Shown: positions 1 through 6,346 of the stretch, piece after piece
How positions within the stretch are numbered: position 1 is the first letter of the stretch
Layout of the letters: every line of letters starts with the position of its first letter
Origin: a bacterium
GTDB taxonomy: Bacteria; Bacillota_I; Bacilli_A; Izemoplasmatales; UBA1188
Direction of reading: 5' to 3'
Assembly: GCA_017960565.1 (NCBI GenBank)
Contig: JAGCYY010000026.1
Span: 1-43,100 of the forward strand
Length of the DNA stretch: 43,100 nt
Translations under genes and position numbers: made by a program
The notes under the pieces: generated by a model
Databases searched by the model: none
Seen by the model: the letters and a program-made list of their open reading frames with translations, nothing else
What the model was told of the DNA's origin: nothing

Positions 1-95
1 AATTTTGAGTGATACAATCAGTAAATTATAGCGCTCGTAATGCGCGCGGCCCTATGGGGCCAGTTCCTCACTGATGTGAAGAACAATTAAATAGA
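1..95. other. Unidentified GC-rich structured segment at the window edge
   Basis: This stretch is much richer in G and C than anything else nearby. It can fold into hairpins: GGCCC/GGGCC around 48-61, and GTTC-TCAC pairing with GTGA-GAAC around 63-84. That is what a structured RNA 3' part looks like in an AT-rich genome. It could instead hold the tail of an upstream gene: one frame reads MRAALWGQFLTDVKNN to a stop at 88-90 and another reads SARNARGPMGPVPH to a stop at 72-74. I do not recognise an RNA family or a protein here. Confidence 0.3.
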
Positions 96-102
96 AAGGA
101 GT

Positions 103-130
103 CAAATTAGACTTATACCTATCTAATTTG
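103..130 (+). promoter_or_regulatory. Hairpin just upstream of ychF
   Basis: CAAATTAG at 103-110 pairs perfectly with CTAATTTG at 123-130. It lies between a strong SD-like AAAGGAG (96-102) that serves no visible start codon and the weaker AGGA (139-142) in front of ychF. A possible -10 (TATACT, 133-138) follows. It may be a leader element; the role is unknown. Confidence 0.3.
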
Positions 131-148
131 ATTATACTAGGAAAAACA

Positions 149-1246
149 ATGAGTTTAAAAGTTGGAATAGTAGGTTTACCAAATGTCGGCAAAACAACAT
201 TATATAATGCAATGACAGGCCTTGACATGCCAGTATCAAATTTTCCTTTTACAACAATTGAGGCAACCGTAGGTGCTGTATCTGTCCCAGACGAAAGACT
301 AGATAAACTAGTTGATATGTATAAACCAAAAAAGATTGTCCCTGCCTCAATGGAATTTGTAGATATTCCTGGTCTTGGCGCAGGAGCATCTAAAGGAGAA
401 GGACTTGGTAATGGTTTTTTAGTATCAGTTAGAGAATCGGATGCGCTTGTCCATGTTGTTAGATGTTTTGAAGATGAAAATGTACCATTAGATGGTCCAT
501 TAGATCCATTAAAAGATATTGATTCACTGAATCTTGAGCTGATTTTTTCTGACATTGATATGATAGAAAAAAGAATTGAAAAGATTCAAAAGAAAGCTCA
601 AATGAAAGCCGACAAAGAATCTGTGATAGAATATGAACTTCTTTCAAAATGCCATAATTATTTAGTGGATATGAAACCTTTAAGAGATCTAGGATTATCT
701 AAAGAGGAGTTAAAAATGCTCAGCTCATATGCATTTTTAACATTAAAACCAGTTCTATATGTTTTAAATATCAGCGAAGATGAAATTGGCAAAGAAGATA
801 CGGAAATAATCAAAAAAATAAAAGAAAAAGCTAAATCAGAAGGTGCTCTAGCAATTTCTATTTCTTGTAAAATTGAATATGAAATTTCAAGATTAGAAGA
901 CGAAGATAAAGCAATGTTCCTAGAGGAACTAGGACTTGAAAAACCAGGATTAAATGCAGTAGTAAAAGCAGCATATGATCTTCTTGGTTTATACACCATG
1001 TTTACTTGTGGAGATAAAGATTGTCATGCATGGACTTTCAAAAAAGGAATGAAAGCCCCACAAGCAGCTGGATGCATTCATACTGATTTTGAAAAAGGAT
1101 TCATTAAAGCAGAAATAGTTGCTTATGAAGATCTAATAAAAGCTGGCAGTGAAAAGTCTGCCAAAGAACAAAATATGTTTAGACTTGAAGGAAAGGAATA
1201 TTTAGTAAACGATGGTGATGTTGTTCACTTCCGTTTCAATTTATAA
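149..1246 (+). CDS. ychF: Ribosome-binding ATPase YchF (Obg family)
   Basis: Universally conserved P-loop ATPase of the TRAFAC/Obg class that binds ribosomes and is linked to translation and stress control. The protein starts MSLKVGIVGLPNVGKTTL, with the P-loop at residues 9-16 and the G3 motif DIPGLGAG near residue 72. The usual NKxD specificity motif is replaced by NISED, matching the NxxE signature that gives YchF its preference for ATP. The C-terminus is a TGS domain ending in HFRF. Length is 365 aa, normal for the family. The ATG at 149 was preferred over an in-frame TTG at 128 because family members begin MSLK and an AGGA lies 6 nt before it. pncC follows 5 bases later, and the rpsF operon lies downstream as in Bacillus, where the ychF orthologue precedes rpsF. 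Confidence 0.96.
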   Translation: MSLKVGIVGLPNVGKTTLYNAMTGLDMPVSNFPFTTIEATVGAVSVPDERLDKLVDMYKPKKIVPASMEFVDIPGLGAGASKGEGLGNGFLVSVRESDALVHVVRCFEDENVPLDGPLDPLKDIDSLNLELIFSDIDMIEKRIEKIQKKAQMKADKESVIEYELLSKCHNYLVDMKPLRDLGLSKEELKMLSSYAFLTLKPVLYVLNISEDEIGKEDTEIIKKIKEKAKSEGALAISISCKIEYEISRLEDEDKAMFLEELGLEKPGLNAVVKAAYDLLGLYTMFTCGDKDCHAWTFKKGMKAPQAAGCIHTDFEKGFIKAEIVAYEDLIKAGSEKSAKEQNMFRLEGKEYLVNDGDVVHFRFNL

Positions 1247-1251
1247 GACAT

Positions 1252-1713
1252 ATGTTTGAAAAAATTATCAACAAATTAATAGAAAAAAATATTTCTATCT
1301 CTTTCGCAGAATCATGTACAGGTGGCGCTTTAGCATCTACTATTACAAAAATACCAGGTGTTTCTAAAATATTCAAAGGAAGTTTTGTTACATATAGTGA
1401 TGAATATAAAGAAAGATTTTTAAATGTATCACCATCAACTATTAAAACTTATGGTGTTGTATCAAAAGAAGTAGCCTTTGAAATGGCGGAAGGTTTAAAG
1501 AAAATCACTGGTGCAGATATCGTTATTTCTGTGACGGGAAATGCTGGTCCAACACAAGGGGATATAAATGAACCTATCGGTAGAATATATTTAGGTTTTT
1601 CTATCGATGATAGGCTATATACCAAAGAATTAAATCTAATTGGCAAAAGGGAAAGAATAATCGAAGAGATAGTAAGAACTGTTTTTAATGAGCTTGAATC
1701 AATTTTACTTTAA
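1252..1713 (+). CDS. pncC: Nicotinamide-nucleotide amidase, stand-alone CinA C-terminal domain
   Basis: Stand-alone CinA C-terminal domain (PncC family), which deamidates nicotinamide mononucleotide to nicotinic acid mononucleotide and so recycles pyridine nucleotides in the cytosol. Diagnostic stretches are AESCTGGALASTITKIPG near residues 19-36, the GSFVTYSDE segment, GVVSKEVAFEMA, and SVTGNAGP near residue 99. Length is 153 aa, typical for PncC; the N-terminal MoaB-like half of full CinA is absent. No Shine-Dalgarno is visible; the start lies only 5 bases after the ychF stop, so translational coupling is likely. Assignment to the family is firm, while the exact physiological role in this organism is inferred. 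Confidence 0.9.
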   Translation: MFEKIINKLIEKNISISFAESCTGGALASTITKIPGVSKIFKGSFVTYSDEYKERFLNVSPSTIKTYGVVSKEVAFEMAEGLKKITGADIVISVTGNAGPTQGDINEPIGRIYLGFSIDDRLYTKELNLIGKRERIIEEIVRTVFNELESILL

Positions 1714-1738
1714 TAAAAGTAATCCATAAAATAATTTC

Positions 1739-1767
1739 TAGACATTAAATATAAGGTATGTTATAAT
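1739..1767 (+). promoter_or_regulatory. Promoter of the rpsF-ssb-rpsR operon
   Basis: -35 TAGACA (1739-1744), 17-bp spacer, -10 TATAAT (1762-1767) with an extended TG at 1759-1760. This is one of the best sigma-70/SigA type promoters in the window, fitting a highly expressed ribosomal protein operon. Confidence 0.85.
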
Positions 1768-1774
1768 TATAAAC

Positions 1775-1844
1775 GCTTTAAGTGAAACTTAAAAAGCCTT
1801 GCTGCTATAAAATGCAGCCGAATAGACCATAAGGAGGAAGAAAA
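1775..1844 (+). promoter_or_regulatory. Candidate S6:S18 autoregulatory leader of rpsF
   Basis: The leader holds two foldable elements. The first is TTTAAGT/ACTTAAA (1777-1783 / 1787-1793) with a GAA loop. The second is GCTGC/GCAGC (1801-1805 / 1814-1818) closing an 8-nt loop and followed directly by CCG (1818-1820). CCTT at 1797-1800 can pair with AAGG at 1831-1834, which is part of the rpsF Shine-Dalgarno. A hairpin with a flanking CCG upstream of rpsF is the known hallmark of the S6:S18-binding leader, so feedback repression by the S6:S18 complex is the natural reading. I folded it by eye only. Confidence 0.65.
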
Positions 1845-2141
1845 ATGCAAAAATACGACGCAATGTACATTATCCGCCCAGACTTTGAAGAAGAAGCAAG
1901 AAAAAATTTAATTGCTGAAATCAGTAAAATCTTTTCTGATCGTGGTGCTGCTTCTGTTCAAGTTAGAGAATGGGGAAGTAGAAAACTTGCTTATGAAATC
2001 GAAGATTTCAAAGAAGGTTATTATGTAGACATGGAAGTTGAAACTGAAAATGTTGAATCACTCGCTGAATATGATCGTGTATGCAACATCAAAGAAGCAA
2101 TTCTACGTCACATTGTAGTTAAGCTACCAGCAAAGAAATAG
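1845..2141 (+). CDS. rpsF: 30S ribosomal protein S6
   Basis: Small-subunit ribosomal protein that pairs with S18 on the platform of the 30S subunit. It begins MQKYDAMYIIRPDFEEEAR and contains the conserved WGSRKLAYEIEDFKEGYYV stretch near residues 43-61; the C-terminus is VVKLPAKK. Length 98 aa matches the family (about 95). The Shine-Dalgarno AAGGAGG is followed by ATG with good spacing. First gene of an operon with ssb and rpsR, the standard order in Bacillota, preceded by its own promoter and a likely autoregulatory leader. Confidence 0.98.
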   Translation: MQKYDAMYIIRPDFEEEARKNLIAEISKIFSDRGAASVQVREWGSRKLAYEIEDFKEGYYVDMEVETENVESLAEYDRVCNIKEAILRHIVVKLPAKK

Positions 2142-2155
2142 GTGAGAGGTAAAAA

Positions 2156-2587
2156 ATGTTAAATCGTGTAGTTTTAGTTGGAAGACTAACAAAAGACCCT
2201 GAAATTCGCTACACTCAATCAAATGTTCCTGTAGTTTCATTCACTATTGCTGTAAACAGACAATTTGCAAACTCAGCAACTGGCGAAAAAGATACTGACT
2301 TCATCCCTATTATTGTTTGGAGAAAACAAGCAGAAAACGTTAAGAACTATACACATAAAGGTTCTTTAGTTGCTGTTGATGGAAGAATTCAAACAAGAAC
2401 TTACGATGACAACAATGGCGTAAGAAAATATGTGACTGAAGTTGTTGCTGACAATGTATCGTTCTTAGAACCAAAAGGCGCACAAGATGGCCAAATGGCT
2501 TCAGAACCTCAACAATCAAATCAACAAAATGAAGAAGACGACAAATATGCTAATGTCGTATTCTCAAATAATGATTTACCATTCTAG
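2156..2587 (+). CDS. ssb: Single-stranded DNA-binding protein
   Basis: Tetrameric OB-fold protein that coats single-stranded DNA during replication, repair and recombination and recruits partners through its C-terminal tip. The N-terminal OB fold (about residues 1-105) starts [20 protein letters not shown] and includes FTIAVNR and [16 protein letters not shown] Gln/Asn-rich linker follows, ending in the acidic tip NNDLPF, close to the canonical DDDLPF. Length 143 aa is usual for a short Bacillota SSB. It sits between rpsF and rpsR, 14 bases after the rpsF stop, with its own GAGAGGT binding site. Confidence 0.98.
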   Translation: MLNRVVLVGRLTKDPEIRYTQSNVPVVSFTIAVNRQFANSATGEKDTDFIPIIVWRKQAENVKNYTHKGSLVAVDGRIQTRTYDDNNGVRKYVTEVVADNVSFLEPKGAQDGQMASEPQQSNQQNEEDDKYANVVFSNNDLPF

Positions 2588-2604
2588 TAAAGGAGAAACG
2601 TAAC

Positions 2605-2865
2605 ATGGCTGAAAATACTACTAAACCAGCTGCAGTTAAACCTGCATTCACAAAGAAAAGACATAGAAAGACTTGCTACTTCACTGATAACAAGATTGAT
2701 TATATTGATTTTAGAGATGTAGAAATGCTAAAAAGATTCATCTCTGATAGAGGTAAAATTTTACCAAGAAGAATAACTGGCACAAAATCATATTATCAAA
2801 AACATTTAGCTCTTGCTATCAAGAGAGCGCGTCATATGGCATTACTTCCATTTGTGGAAGAATAA
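2605..2865 (+). CDS. rpsR: 30S ribosomal protein S18
   Basis: Small-subunit ribosomal protein partner of S6. The recognisable core is [19 protein letters not shown] (residues 18-36), followed by [13 protein letters not shown] and the basic helix [17 protein letters not shown]. At 86 aa it carries a slightly extended Ala/Thr/Pro-rich N-terminus compared with the roughly 79 aa of Bacillus S18. Strong AAAGGAG site. Last gene of the operon; the terminator lies about 110 bases further on. Confidence 0.98.
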   Translation: MAENTTKPAAVKPAFTKKRHRKTCYFTDNKIDYIDFRDVEMLKRFISDRGKILPRRITGTKSYYQKHLALAIKRARHMALLPFVEE

Positions 2866-2972
2866 AGTCATTGTTGTTTAAGCACAAAGCCAAAGCTCCA
2901 CAAAGATACAAAAAAGTCTCTCTTGGTGGCTTAGCTCATGCTTAGCATAAAATAAGTAAATAACAAGAAATA

Positions 2973-2999
2973 GATCATGCAAAACGCATGGTCTTTTTT
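2973..2999 (+). terminator. Intrinsic terminator of the rpsF operon
   Basis: GATCATGC / GCATGGTC stem (2973-2980 / 2986-2993, one G-T wobble), 5-nt loop, then a run of six T. Confidence 0.9.
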
Positions 3000-3039
3000 A
3001 TGCAATGCTGAGCTTATACTTTAACATTTTTTGCTTATC

Positions 3040-3156
3040 TTAGGAAATTTTATTTTCAATGTTATTAACAAAAAAGAAGAACTGTTTATTTTTTACATCA
3101 TAAACACCCTTTAGAGCAAAGTTTCTCTCCTCCTTTTTGAGTGTTTCATTAAACAT
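3040..3156 (-). other. Possible minus-strand coding remnant (38 codons)
   Basis: Reading the minus strand from the ATG at 3156 gives a 38-residue frame starting MFNETLKKEERNFALKG and ending in ENKIS. Its composition looks protein-like, but there is no ribosome binding site, the frame upstream is closed by a TGA shortly before, and I recognise no family. It may be the tail of a decayed gene, or chance. Confidence 0.15.
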
Positions 3157-3178
3157 ATGGCAAATATGGATTCAATAA

Positions 3179-3589
3179 GAGTTTGCATATTCTAAAGAAG
3201 ATGATAAAGGAGTGCTGGGAGTTTATAAATCTGATACTAAAACAATAACTAATGGATCATATAGTACTAACAACACTCTTGTATGTACATTCAATAAAAA
3301 GAAATATAAATTTAATTTTAAAGAAAATATATGTGAAGTAATAAGCAATAATTATAAAGTTACAGTTAGTATAGAAGATGATAACATCGATTTTTCAATT
3401 TTTTCAGATTATTTTAAAATAGAATTTGGTGTAGATGCAGAAACGACTTACCTAGGTGTAGATTTTTCATATGAAAATGGCAATAGCTATATAGATGGAA
3501 CTGTTTATAGGTTTGTAAAAGACGATAATATAATAACATATGAAGGATTTGTAATTGCTTTTGGAGATAGCGAAGTTTTGATATACTAA
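3179..3589 (+). pseudogene. Unrecognised hypothetical ORF, probably 5'-truncated
   Basis: An open frame runs from just after an in-frame TAA (3176-3178) to the TAA at 3587-3589. The only candidate start is GTG 3212 (125 aa), with an AAAGGA touching the start codon, which is not a working spacing. The frame upstream of the TAA continues to read sensibly for some codons (SLNIWQIWIQ), which hints at a longer gene broken by a stop. The product is rich in beta-prone residues, Asn, Tyr and acidic residues (for example YFKIEFGVDAETTYLGVDF), with no cysteine pair, membrane segment or known motif. No promoter is apparent. I do not recognise it; a decayed accessory gene is the best reading. Confidence 0.4.
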
Positions 3590-3590
3590 C

Positions 3591-3686
3591 ATGGTGATAG
3601 ATAGATCATATAGATATCCAATATCACTTAACAACCCATTTATTGATGACACATTTGGTATGTTCTTCTTTGTTTTATCAAAATAA
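3591..3686 (+). other. Possible 31-codon frame after the hypothetical ORF
   Basis: ATG 3591 opens a 31-codon frame (MVIDRSYRYPISLNN to a TAA at 3684-3686), one base after the preceding stop and in another frame. It has no ribosome binding site. It may be the frameshifted tail of the same degraded gene. Bases 3687-3745 hold nothing I can name. Confidence 0.15.
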
Positions 3687-3755
3687 AATTAATACAAGTA
3701 ATCTTTTATAAACAAGAACTATCAATATAAAAAAATATCTAATATAAAGTTTTTA

Positions 3756-3764
3756 TGATAAAAT
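3756..3764 (+). promoter_or_regulatory. Extended -10 promoter of the M13 peptidase gene
   Basis: TG (3756-3757), one base, TAAAAT (3759-3764); the -35 is weak. About 25 bases before ATG, with AAAGGAG between. Confidence 0.6.
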
Positions 3765-3788
3765 ATCCTTAATAAAGGAGATTTTATA

Positions 3789-5687
3789 ATGAAAAAAGTA
3801 AGAATTCAAGACGATCTCTACACATATGTCAATCAAGAATGGCTTGAGTCCGCAGTTATTCCAGACGATAAACCAACAACTGGTGGATTTGCTGTGCTTG
3901 CTGATGGTGTAGAAAAACTAATGATGGATGAATTTAAAAATCTAACAAAGGAAAATAATTATCCATCTGAGCATATGAAATATGCATGTAAGCTATATTC
4001 AAAGGTATTAAACACTAAAAAGCGTAATAAGGACGGCATTAAACCAGCCTTAAAAACATTACAAAAGATTCAAAAACTCAATACAGTATCTGATTTGAAT
4101 AAAAAAATAAAGGAATTAGTAATAGAAAACCTTCCTTTACCTTTTACATTCTCAATCGATGTCGATATGAAAGATGCAGATAAACATGCTATTTTCATTC
4201 AAGGGCCTTCAGTAATACTTCCTGATACAACATTCTATAAAGAAGGAATGGAAGAAAGAAAAGCAATGTTATTGGGTTTTTATAAGAATATGTTAGAAGG
4301 TCTATTATCTTTCGCTGAATTATCAAAAGAAGAAATAGACACTTACATCGCTGATACATTCGCATTTGATGAATTAATTGCTAAGTACGTCAAAAGCAAT
4401 GAAGAATGGAGTGAATATGCAAAGATGTATAATCCATACAAATTATCAAAAGTTAATTCACTTCTAAAACCAATTAAATTTAAAAAATTAGTTGCTAGTT
4501 TATATGAAACTGTTCCAGAAAAGATTATAGTCACAGAACCAAGATATTTCTTGAACTTCAAAGAAGTATTCAACGAAGAAACATTTACTCTTTATAAACA
4601 CTGGGCATATACTAAACAATTAGTTAAAGATAGTGCATATTTAAGTGAAGAATTAAGAGAAATTGGAACATCATATAGAAGAGCTATCTCTGGTATAAAA
4701 GTAATGCCTTCTGTTGAAAAATATGCATATCAAGTTGCATCAAACTTCTATACACAACCGGTTGGTTTATATTATGCATTAAAATATTTTGGTGAAGAAG
4801 CTAAGAAAGATGTTACTGAAATGGTATCTGAAATTATAGAAGCATACAAAGAAAGAGTAAAGAACAGTGATATTCTTGCTGACTCGACAAAAGAAAAAGC
4901 CATTTTAAAACTTTCAACAATGAAAGTAAAGATGGGATATCCTGATAAGATCGATTCTATATTTGATAAATTTGTCTTTGAAGATAAAGATTCTCTCTAT
5001 AAAGCAGTATCTACAATCCGCAAAGAATATAGATTAGATGAATTAAGCAATCTTACAAAAGAAGTGGATAGAGGAAAATGGTATATGCCAGGTCACCTCG
5101 TAAATGCTTCATATAATCCATCATCTAATGATATAACATTCCCAGCTGCAATCCTTCAAGCACCTTTCTACTCAATAAAGCAAACTAGAAGTCAAAATTT
5201 AGGAGGCATTGGTGCGGTAATTGGTCACGAAATATCTCATGCCTTCGACAATAATGGTGCATTATTTGATGAAAAAGGTAACTTAAATAACTGGTGGACT
5301 AAAGAAGATTTCAAGAAATTTAATAGTCGTACAAAAGCGATGATTAAACAATTTGATGGAATCGAACTACCTTGGGGTAAAGTAAATGGTTCATTCATTG
5401 TAAGCGAAAACATCGCTGATAATGGTGGTGTTGCTGTGACACTCCATGTTATGAAGAAAATGGATAACCCAAATTATTCAGAATATTTTACTAATTGGGC
5501 TAAAGTATGGTGTCTTAAAGCTAAAGAAGAATATCTAAAATTATTACTTGCGATGGATGTTCATGGACCAGCTATTCTCCGCGCTAACATGCCACCAAAA
5601 AACTTTGAAGAGTGGTATGATACATTTAATGTCACTAAAAAGGACAAAATGTATATTGCACCATCTAAGAGAGTAGTTATTTGGTAA
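3789..5687 (+). CDS. pepO: M13-family zinc endopeptidase (PepO-like)
   Basis: Neprilysin-type metallo-oligopeptidase that cleaves small peptides. The zinc site is GHEISH with H480, E481 and H484; the third ligand is E540 in SENIADNGG, with D544 after it. The upstream NASYNPSSNDITFPAAILQ stretch, the LGGIGAVIGHE lead-in and a C-terminal VVIW (compare CRVW in neprilysin) complete the signature. Length 632 aa matches bacterial PepO. There is no signal peptide or membrane anchor: the N-terminus is MKKVRIQDDLYTYVNQEWL, so it is cytoplasmic as in lactic acid bacteria, where PepO serves peptide utilisation. Monocistronic: own extended -10 promoter, AAAGGAG site, and a terminator 13 bases after the stop. 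Confidence 0.96.
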   Translation: MKKVRIQDDLYTYVNQEWLESAVIPDDKPTTGGFAVLADGVEKLMMDEFKNLTKENNYPSEHMKYACKLYSKVLNTKKRNKDGIKPALKTLQKIQKLNTVSDLNKKIKELVIENLPLPFTFSIDVDMKDADKHAIFIQGPSVILPDTTFYKEGMEERKAMLLGFYKNMLEGLLSFAELSKEEIDTYIADTFAFDELIAKYVKSNEEWSEYAKMYNPYKLSKVNSLLKPIKFKKLVASLYETVPEKIIVTEPRYFLNFKEVFNEETFTLYKHWAYTKQLVKDSAYLSEELREIGTSYRRAISGIKVMPSVEKYAYQVASNFYTQPVGLYYALKYFGEEAKKDVTEMVSEIIEAYKERVKNSDILADSTKEKAILKLSTMKVKMGYPDKIDSIFDKFVFEDKDSLYKAVSTIRKEYRLDELSNLTKEVDRGKWYMPGHLVNASYNPSSNDITFPAAILQAPFYSIKQTRSQNLGGIGAVIGHEISHAFDNNGALFDEKGNLNNWWTKEDFKKFNSRTKAMIKQFDGIELPWGKVNGSFIVSENIADNGGVAVTLHVMKKMDNPNYSEYFTNWAKVWCLKAKEEYLKLLLAMDVHGPAILRANMPPKNFEEWYDTFNVTKKDKMYIAPSKRVVIW

Positions 5688-5700
5688 AAACATATGAATT

Positions 5701-5722
5701 AATGACCTTCCGGTCATTTTTT
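5701..5722 (+). terminator. Intrinsic terminator after the M13 peptidase gene
   Basis: AATGACC / GGTCATT perfect stem with TTCC loop, followed directly by T residues. Confidence 0.9.
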
Positions 5723-5742
5723 CATTTTTATCATATATCTTA

Positions 5743-5751
5743 TGCTATAAT
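5743..5751 (+). promoter_or_regulatory. Extended -10 promoter of ruvX
   Basis: TG (5743-5744), C, TATAAT (5746-5751). Transcription would begin near 5758, leaving a leader of at most about 13 nt before the start. Confidence 0.75.
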
Positions 5752-5770
5752 TAAGAGAATGAGGTTAATT

Positions 5771-6199
5771 ATGATTTCTAACATTTTAGCAATGGATCTT
5801 GGAAGATCATCGCTGGGCCTTGCCATATCAAGATCAGGAATTCTAGCATCTACACTCACAAACATCCACTTTAAAATGGATGATTATGATGATTGCATAA
5901 AAAAATTAATGGAAGTCATAAAATTTGAAAAAATAGAGCACATTGTAATGGGTCTTCCACTCTACCCAAGTGGTGATAGATGTGAAATGACCCCAATAGT
6001 TGAAAATTTTTTAGAAAAAATCAAACCTCTATTTCCAAATTGTGATTTTATCTATCAAGATGAAAGAGATTCAACTCTTGAAGCAAGTGAGATTCTCCAC
6101 GACAACAATCAAACTGCAAAAAAGCAGAAAAAAACAATAGATTCTCACGCTGCACTTGTTATTCTAGAAAGATATTTACGTAAAATCAACCAAATCTAA
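5771..6199 (+). CDS. ruvX: RuvX/YqgF RNase H-fold nuclease (putative pre-16S rRNA nuclease)
   Basis: YqgF family, an RNase H-like fold implicated in maturing the 5' end of 16S rRNA and earlier proposed as a Holliday junction resolvase. It shows ILAMDLGRSSLGLAIS at the N-terminus (catalytic Asp in the first strand), GLPLYPSGD near residue 62, YQDERDSTLEA near residue 97 and the SHAALVILERYL end. Length from ATG 5771 is 142 aa, as usual. I chose 5771 because GAGG lies 6 nt before it; an in-frame ATG at 5759 would give a leaderless start four codons longer and cannot be excluded. Starts further upstream precede the promoter. Confidence 0.92.
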   Translation: MISNILAMDLGRSSLGLAISRSGILASTLTNIHFKMDDYDDCIKKLMEVIKFEKIEHIVMGLPLYPSGDRCEMTPIVENFLEKIKPLFPNCDFIYQDERDSTLEASEILHDNNQTAKKQKKTIDSHAALVILERYLRKINQI

Positions 6200-6202
6200 T
6201 TT

Positions 6203-6231
6203 TTGAATTAATTGTTAGTAGGTGTTATAAT
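6203..6231 (+). promoter_or_regulatory. Promoter P1 upstream of gdpP
   Basis: -35 TTGAAT (6203-6208), 17-bp spacer, extended -10 TGTTATAAT (TATAAT at 6226-6231). It starts 3 bases after the ruvX stop and would make a transcript that runs into the terminator at 6274. Confidence 0.75.
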
Positions 6232-6273
6232 AAAAACGGTTAAAAACCTATATAAAACTCTATAAGAAATTTA

Positions 6274-6300
6274 AAACAATCCCAAAAAGGATTGTTTTTT
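6274..6300 (+). terminator. Terminator or attenuator between P1 and gdpP
   Basis: AAACAATCC / GGATTGTTT stem (6274-6282 / 6289-6297), 6-nt loop, continuing in T residues. It can serve ruvX, but because P1 lies between ruvX and this hairpin it also caps a P1 transcript of about 63 nt. Confidence 0.85.
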
Positions 6301-6320
6301 TAGTCATTATATATTATTAT
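6292..6320 (+). promoter_or_regulatory. Promoter P2 for gdpP (candidate)
   Basis: TTGTTT (6292-6297, inside the terminator's descending arm), 17-bp spacer, TATTAT (6315-6320). It would start just before the AAGGAGGAGG ribosome binding site of gdpP. The whole stretch is very AT-rich, so hexamer matches are easy to find. Confidence 0.45.
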
Positions 6321-6346
6321 ATATATACACAAGGAGGAGGTAAGAA

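Noticed and set aside
52-555. Minus-strand open frame of 167 codons opposite ychF
   Set aside because: It lies wholly opposite a certain gene, is low-complexity and Ser/Thr/Pro-rich as expected for the complement of an AT-rich gene, and has no binding site.
2881-2950. Imperfect inverted repeat (AAGCTCCAC / GTGGCTT) after rpsR
   Set aside because: Several mismatches and a long loop; the clear terminator at 2973-2999 explains the transcript end.
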